Assembly: GCA_030431255.1 (NCBI GenBank)
Contig: JAUIJL010000033.1
Location: forward strand, 23,343 to 87,342
Direction: 5' to 3'
DNA length: 64,000 bases
DNA from: Thermoanaerobaculia bacterium
Lineage (GTDB): Bacteria; Acidobacteriota; Thermoanaerobaculia; Multivoradales; J023
Translations under genes and position numbers: made by a program
The notes under the pieces: model-generated
What the model was told of the DNA's origin: nothing
The model's input: the letters and a program-made list of their open reading frames with translations, nothing else
Databases searched by the model: none
Shown here: piece after piece, positions 60,262-64,000 of the stretch
How the letters are laid out: each line of letters opens with the position of its first letter
Numbering within the stretch: the first letter of the stretch is position 1

Positions 60262-60975
60262 ATGACCCAGAGAATCTTCCTGACGTCCATCTTCTTGACC
60301 TTCTGCCTGGCCCTGACAGCTCTACCCGCCGCGGCGCAGCCGCACCAAACCTGCTTATATGCCTTCAGCAAGGATATGTGCGGCGCCCGGCTCTTCGGTG
60401 GCTCTTGGGGCGTACCCGCTTGTGGCGGACCCGTGGGTCCGAATTGCACCAATCTCGTGGGTGACAATGCCAGCTTCCAAGGATCCTGGACCTCCAGCAT
60501 GGGCGCATGCGGGGATACCGTAGAAGTGCCTTGCGACGAGGCACCCGAATTCGGAAATCTCTTCTTCGCACAGATCGACCTGCGCAGCCAGCGCCACACC
60601 AGCTGCAAAGCGCGCGGCTCTTACAACGGTAGCTTCCGCATTGCCGACGCGAGCGGCACTTCCTTCGCCAGCGGTGAGTTGGTGGCGAGCCTGGGTGTCG
60701 GCACCCACCGTGACACCTGCTTCGGCGAATGTAGAACGGGGGTTTGTGAAGAATGCCACGACGCCCAGATCATCGACTTCCTATTCAATTGGCAAATCGG
60801 CACCGAAGGGACCCTGCGCGGGGAGGTCGTGGACGGCCAATACGCGGGTTGCACTTTCACCGCTTCCTACCAAGGCAACTTCATCGCCAACGGCGACTCC
60901 CGAGGCCCTCAAGCACCGGCCCCCGGTTGGAGCTTTTGCGGATCTATCGAAGGCGTTTTGGAATGCCGCTGCTGA
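60262..60975 (+). CDS. Exported Cys-rich protein of unknown function
   Basis: 237 residues from ATG 60262, with the same ACAGGAGACAG leader as the 26-residue peptide gene. Signal peptide (QRIFLTSIFLTFCLALTALP, cut near AAA-Q at about 27). The mature part has 15 Cys, probably disulfide-bonded, including a tight CFGECRTGVCEECH cluster near the middle and a C-terminal CRC. GSYNGSFRIADASGTSFASG and TFTASYQGNFIANGD look like beta hairpins. Not recognised. It ends before a strong intrinsic terminator, and the 5' region 60110-60200 is AT-rich. Confidence 0.7.
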   Translation: MTQRIFLTSIFLTFCLALTALPAAAQPHQTCLYAFSKDMCGARLFGGSWGVPACGGPVGPNCTNLVGDNASFQGSWTSSMGACGDTVEVPCDEAPEFGNLFFAQIDLRSQRHTSCKARGSYNGSFRIADASGTSFASGELVASLGVGTHRDTCFGECRTGVCEECHDAQIIDFLFNWQIGTEGTLRGEVVDGQYAGCTFTASYQGNFIANGDSRGPQAPAPGWSFCGSIEGVLECRC

Positions 60976-61040
60976 GCCGGCCGGCATGCCGCTGACGTGA
61001 TCCTTCGACCGGGTCGCTTCGGAGGCATCCACCCCAACCG

Positions 61041-61078
61041 ACGGGCATGGCCACGAGCCATGCCCGTTTCTTCTTGTC
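61041..61078 (+). terminator. Intrinsic terminator after the Cys-rich protein gene
   Basis: Perfect 11-bp stem ACGGGCATGGC/GCCATGCCCGT, five-base loop CACGA, then TTCTTCTTGTCT on the plus strand. It is clearly oriented for the rightward gene. Confidence 0.8.
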
Positions 61079-61087
61079 TGGACGGCT

Positions 61088-61222
61088 TCATTCGAGCTCT
61101 CGAAAAACCAACAGATCGATCCGCGCGAGGTCCGTTTTCTCCAAACCATGGAGCTTGAGGTAGATCCGGCTTCCTTCCAGAAGCCGCAACATCATCCGGG
61201 GCGGAGAAAAAGCAGTGCTCAT
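61088..61222 (-). CDS. Possible 44-residue small protein
   Basis: The frame from ATG 61222 to TGA 61088 encodes 44 residues beginning MSTAFSPPRMMLRLLEGS and ending LLVFRELE. It has reasonable coding character but no ribosome site. It lies 37 bases downstream of the orphan permease and between that gene and the convergent terminator. It may be a small gene or the eroded end of one. Confidence 0.3.
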   Translation of the reverse strand: MSTAFSPPRMMLRLLEGSRIYLKLHGLEKTDLARIDLLVFRELE

Positions 61223-61259
61223 CTATTTCGTACGGGCAGACCAGACAAGACCCGGCTGA

Positions 61260-63659
61260 TCAATCCTGCCGCAAGCTGACCACCGGATCGAGCCGGCTCG
61301 CTTGTTGGGCCGGTAGGAATCCGGCCAGCAGCGCCACCGAGGAGAGGCCGATGATGACCACCCCCAAGGTGATCGGATCTTGGGGTGTGACCCCGTGGAG
61401 CCGGCTTTCCAGAAAGCCGCCGAGCAGTAGGAAGAGGCCGAGCCCGAAACCCAGGCCGACGGCGGTTGGGATCATGCCTCGGACCAGTAGCAGCAGGACG
61501 AGATCCCGCCGATGGGCGCCGAGGGCCAACCGGACGCCGAGCTCCCGCCGACGGGAGGCCGCGGCGTAGGACAGGGCTCCGTAGACGCCGATCGCCGCCA
61601 AAGCGAGCGCCATCAACGCGAAGACCGTCAGCAGGGTGACCACGAATCGCGGCTGCCAGAGCATCTCGCCGTAGATCTGCCGCAGGGTGCGCGGTTGGGT
61701 CACGGGAACCTCGGGTTTGATTTGACGCAGGCCTGCGCCCACGCTTTCGAAGACCGCGGATTCGTCACCGGAGGTGGTGACCACCAGGCTCGTTTGGGTC
61801 CACCAGGGAGCGGGATTCTGGCCGTAGGGAAAGTAAATCGCGGACCGCAGCTCGTCGGTGAGATTCCACTGCCTGACGTCACCCACCACACCCACGATCT
61901 CAAGCCAATCGTCTCCGCCGGTGAAAAATTTGAGCCGTTTGCCGACGGCCGACTCGCCCGGCCAATGGCGCTCCGCGAGGCGGCGGCTGACGATGACCAC
62001 CTTGGTGGTGTCGGCGTTGTCTCGTCGGCTGAAGTCCCGCCCTTGGAGCAGGGGAATCTCCAGACCGGAGAAGAAGCCCGGGCTGGTGACGCGGAAGCTC
62101 GCCTTGGGGGCGTCCGACGTGTCGTCCATCGGCAGCCCTTCGATCTCGTAGCTGCCTCGCCAGATGTCGCCGCCCAAATGCAAGTGATTGATCAGCCCCG
62201 CGCTTTCCACGCCGGGCAGCGCCGACACGTGCTCGAGCAATCGATCGAGGAACGGCCCCTGAAGCTCAGGCTCTGCCACTTCGGAGCCGCCGAAAGGCAA
62301 ATGCGCGGTCAAGACCCCTTCGGTACGCATGCCGGGATCGAGCTGCCAGAGATTCAGCAGGCTTTTGACCATCAGCCCGGACGTCAGAAGCAGCAACAAC
62401 GACAGGGCGACCTCGAAGGTGACCAAACATGAGCGCCCCCGCAAGAGACCGCGGTCGTCGGTGCGCGAGCCCGCGCCCGCCAGGGAGGACGCCGGCGCCC
62501 CGCGGGATGCGAGCGGTAAGAAAAGCGCGAAGATCAGGGCCAACAACCAGCAGACGACCGCCGTCAAGATCAGGACTCGGTGGTCGAGCACGGCCTCGGA
62601 AAGCCGGGGCACTCCGGGAGGCGCCACCCGCTTCAAGGCCTCCAATGCCCACAACGCCAGCATCCATCCCAAACCCCAGGCGAGCGACACGACCACTAGA
62701 CTTTCCGCCAGACCGTGACGCCAAAGCTGGGGGCTACCGGCCCCCAAAGCTCGACGCAAGGCCAGCTCTCGACGTCGAGCCGCGCCGCGGACGAGCCAGA
62801 GGGCGAAGACGTTGGCACAGGCGATCAGCAGCACCATGCCGACACCGGCGAGCAACATGTGTAGGGCCGGACGGATCGGCTCGACCACCGGCTCCGCCAT
62901 GGGCTCGACGACGTAGGTGAGCTCGTCGTTGTGCTCGGGATGTTGGGTTCTGAGACGAGCGGCCAAACCATCGATTTCGCTTTGTGCCGCCTCGACGGAC
63001 ACACCGTCGGCCAAGCGACCGAAGGCTCGCAAGAAGGAAGCGTCGCGATCCGCCCACAGCTCGGGATCTTCGGGAAAAATCGTCCAATACCTGGCCTCGG
63101 TGGCCCAGAAAGGTGGGAAGGCGAACGACTCGGGCATCACGCCGATGACGGTGTGGTCCTCGCCGTCGAGCTCCAGGGATTTACCGACGATGCCGGGCTC
63201 GGCACCGAAGCGATGGCGCCAAAGCTCGTGGCTGATCACCAAGACCCGTTCACCACGGTCGGAGGCGTCGTAGGTGCGGCCCATCAAGGGTTGCACCCTC
63301 AACAACTGGAAGAGATCCGCGGTGGTGCGCAGCCCCGGCAGCTGCTCCGCCGGCCCTTCGCCTCGCAGCACCGGCGACCACGGGGTCGCCGCGGTCCATT
63401 GGCTGACGGTTCTCGAATCCCGACGAAGATCCTCGAAGTTGGCCGGCGACGTAGGCGAGCGTCCGGGTTGCAACACGGTGACCAAACGCTCGGAATCGCC
63501 GTACGCCAGGGGACGCAGCAGGATCGCATCGTAAACGCCGAAAAAGGTGCCCACCGCGGCGATGCCCATGGCCAGGGTGGCGACCGCCAAGATGAGGAAT
63601 CTCGGGCTTCGGGCGAGTGAGCGACAGGCGATCTGGCTGGCTTCCAAAATGCGATGCAT
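61260..63659 (-). CDS. Orphan MacB-like permease of the acidobacterial duplicated type (ADOP)
   Basis: 799 residues, FtsX/MacB-like. Four TM helices in each of two halves: an N-terminal helix (RFLILAVATLAMGIAAVGTFFGV), a periplasmic MacB-core domain (residues about 45-240), helices around 270-390, a second N-terminal-like helix near 415-435, a second periplasmic domain, and three final helices (VVTLLTVFALMALALAAIGVYGALSYA near 665). Both halves are intact. These proteins occur without an adjacent ATPase in Acidobacteriota in large numbers; their substrates are unknown. No partner ATPase gene is next to it here. Confidence 0.92.
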   Translation of the reverse strand: MHRILEASQIACRSLARSPRFLILAVATLAMGIAAVGTFFGVYDAILLRPLAYGDSERLVTVLQPGRSPTSPANFEDLRRDSRTVSQWTAATPWSPVLRGEGPAEQLPGLRTTADLFQLLRVQPLMGRTYDASDRGERVLVISHELWRHRFGAEPGIVGKSLELDGEDHTVIGVMPESFAFPPFWATEARYWTIFPEDPELWADRDASFLRAFGRLADGVSVEAAQSEIDGLAARLRTQHPEHNDELTYVVEPMAEPVVEPIRPALHMLLAGVGMVLLIACANVFALWLVRGAARRRELALRRALGAGSPQLWRHGLAESLVVVSLAWGLGWMLALWALEALKRVAPPGVPRLSEAVLDHRVLILTAVVCWLLALIFALFLPLASRGAPASSLAGAGSRTDDRGLLRGRSCLVTFEVALSLLLLLTSGLMVKSLLNLWQLDPGMRTEGVLTAHLPFGGSEVAEPELQGPFLDRLLEHVSALPGVESAGLINHLHLGGDIWRGSYEIEGLPMDDTSDAPKASFRVTSPGFFSGLEIPLLQGRDFSRRDNADTTKVVIVSRRLAERHWPGESAVGKRLKFFTGGDDWLEIVGVVGDVRQWNLTDELRSAIYFPYGQNPAPWWTQTSLVVTTSGDESAVFESVGAGLRQIKPEVPVTQPRTLRQIYGEMLWQPRFVVTLLTVFALMALALAAIGVYGALSYAAASRRRELGVRLALGAHRRDLVLLLLVRGMIPTAVGLGFGLGLFLLLGGFLESRLHGVTPQDPITLGVVIIGLSSVALLAGFLPAQQASRLDPVVSLRQD

Positions 63660-63884
63660 GGCGGCTCCAATCGGTTAATGCGATCTCCAAACAGTGATTA
63701 GAGCAAAGGCAATGCCAAGCCCGGGGCCCGGCAGGAGCGCGTCAAATCAGAACGGAATGAACGGGTTCGATCGATTCTGGGACAGGGTTGTGCGAATCCG
63801 AACATCGGCGGCGGCCTATTCACCCAAACGCCAGATCCGGGGACCGGTTATGAGAACAAAGCGGCAAGAGAACCTCAATGGGTG

Positions 63885-63998
63885 TCACGTCGCCCCCCGA
63901 GTCACGAATCCCGCATAACCCGCCGGAGGCAGGTGCCGCTCACACTCCACCCGCAGCTGTTCAAAGGCTGTGGGGCTACGGGTATCCGCGGCTTGCTG
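63885..63998 (-). CDS. Possible C-terminal fragment of a gene running off the window
   Basis: The minus-strand frame is open from the window edge to TGA at 63887-63885 and reads AADTRSPTAFEQLRVECERH in a plausible coding style. The family cannot be told from about 37 residues. The stretch 63660-63884 before it holds no gene that I can support and probably contains the permease promoter. Confidence 0.35.
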   Translation of the reverse strand, partial: QQAADTRSPTAFEQLRVECERHLPPAGYAGFVTRGAT

Positions 63999-64000
63999 GA

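Noticed and set aside
60740..60760. CXXCH heme motif in the Cys-rich exported protein
   Set aside because: The single CEECH string is inside a Cys cluster and the protein lacks other cytochrome features, so disulfide bonding is the simpler reading.

Overview
The window is a GC-rich chromosomal segment from a Gram-negative bacterium that is almost certainly a member of the Acidobacteriota. Three families point there: a secreted VWFA-related protein of the acidobacterial type (19803-20948), an orphan duplicated MacB-like permease of the acidobacterial ADOP type (61260-63659), and an ECF sigma factor of the type usually paired with TPR-bearing Ser/Thr kinases (43078-46529). A LpxL-like acyltransferase and an Mla/MCE lipid-transport operon imply an outer membrane. 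I lean to a Thermoanaerobaculia-like lineage, but this is inference from gene content only.

Layout, 1-30 kb: this part is mostly housekeeping. A leftward block encodes a TPR protein and a roadblock protein behind a good sigma70-type promoter, then accB, accC, thiE and an NSS-family Na+ symporter. Next come plsC (leftward), then rightward mlaE-mlaF-mlaD and a nucleotide-sugar block (UDP-glucuronate epimerase-like, UDP-glucose dehydrogenase, UDP-xylose synthase-like). After these lie yggX, a VTT membrane protein, dinB with a promoter that predicts a leaderless mRNA, a POT peptide transporter and tRNA-Pro(CGG). A leftward operon follows with rodZ-like, HEAT-like, DnaJ-TPR and PP2C genes. It neighbours a second HEAT-like paralogue and a long, Chlamydia-type GreA.

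30-43 kb: upp, a WD40-like membrane protein, bactofilin and valS come first. A signalling and redox segment follows: a nine-EF-hand exported protein divergent from a histidine kinase/response regulator pair, then a seven-CXXCH cytochrome with TPRs, then a pair of ABC-2 permeases without an ATPase.

43-64 kb: this is the accessory part. An ECF sigma factor overlaps a Ser/Thr kinase-TPR gene that appears to start at ATA. Two orphan beta-rich proteins follow, then a 2485-residue SpvB/FG-GAP/RHS/Hint polymorphic toxin with a RES-like C-terminal domain, and then an unrecognised 300-plus-residue protein in the immunity position. Behind it are a DUF1579-like exported protein flanked by copies of a 17-bp repeat, a ParDE-type toxin-antitoxin pair, an HTH/GIY-YIG protein, a glyoxalase-fold protein, a decayed VapBC module, a 26-residue KTxVKAG-type peptide gene and a Cys-rich exported protein.

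Repeats are prominent. Two inverted copies of a dispersed element of about 195 bp sit at 27970-28166 and 47692-47884. There are REP-like palindromes and several 15-27 bp tandem repeats at gene ends. The best candidates for something undescribed are the RHS-Hint-RES toxin with its putative immunity gene and the 26-residue peptide locus.
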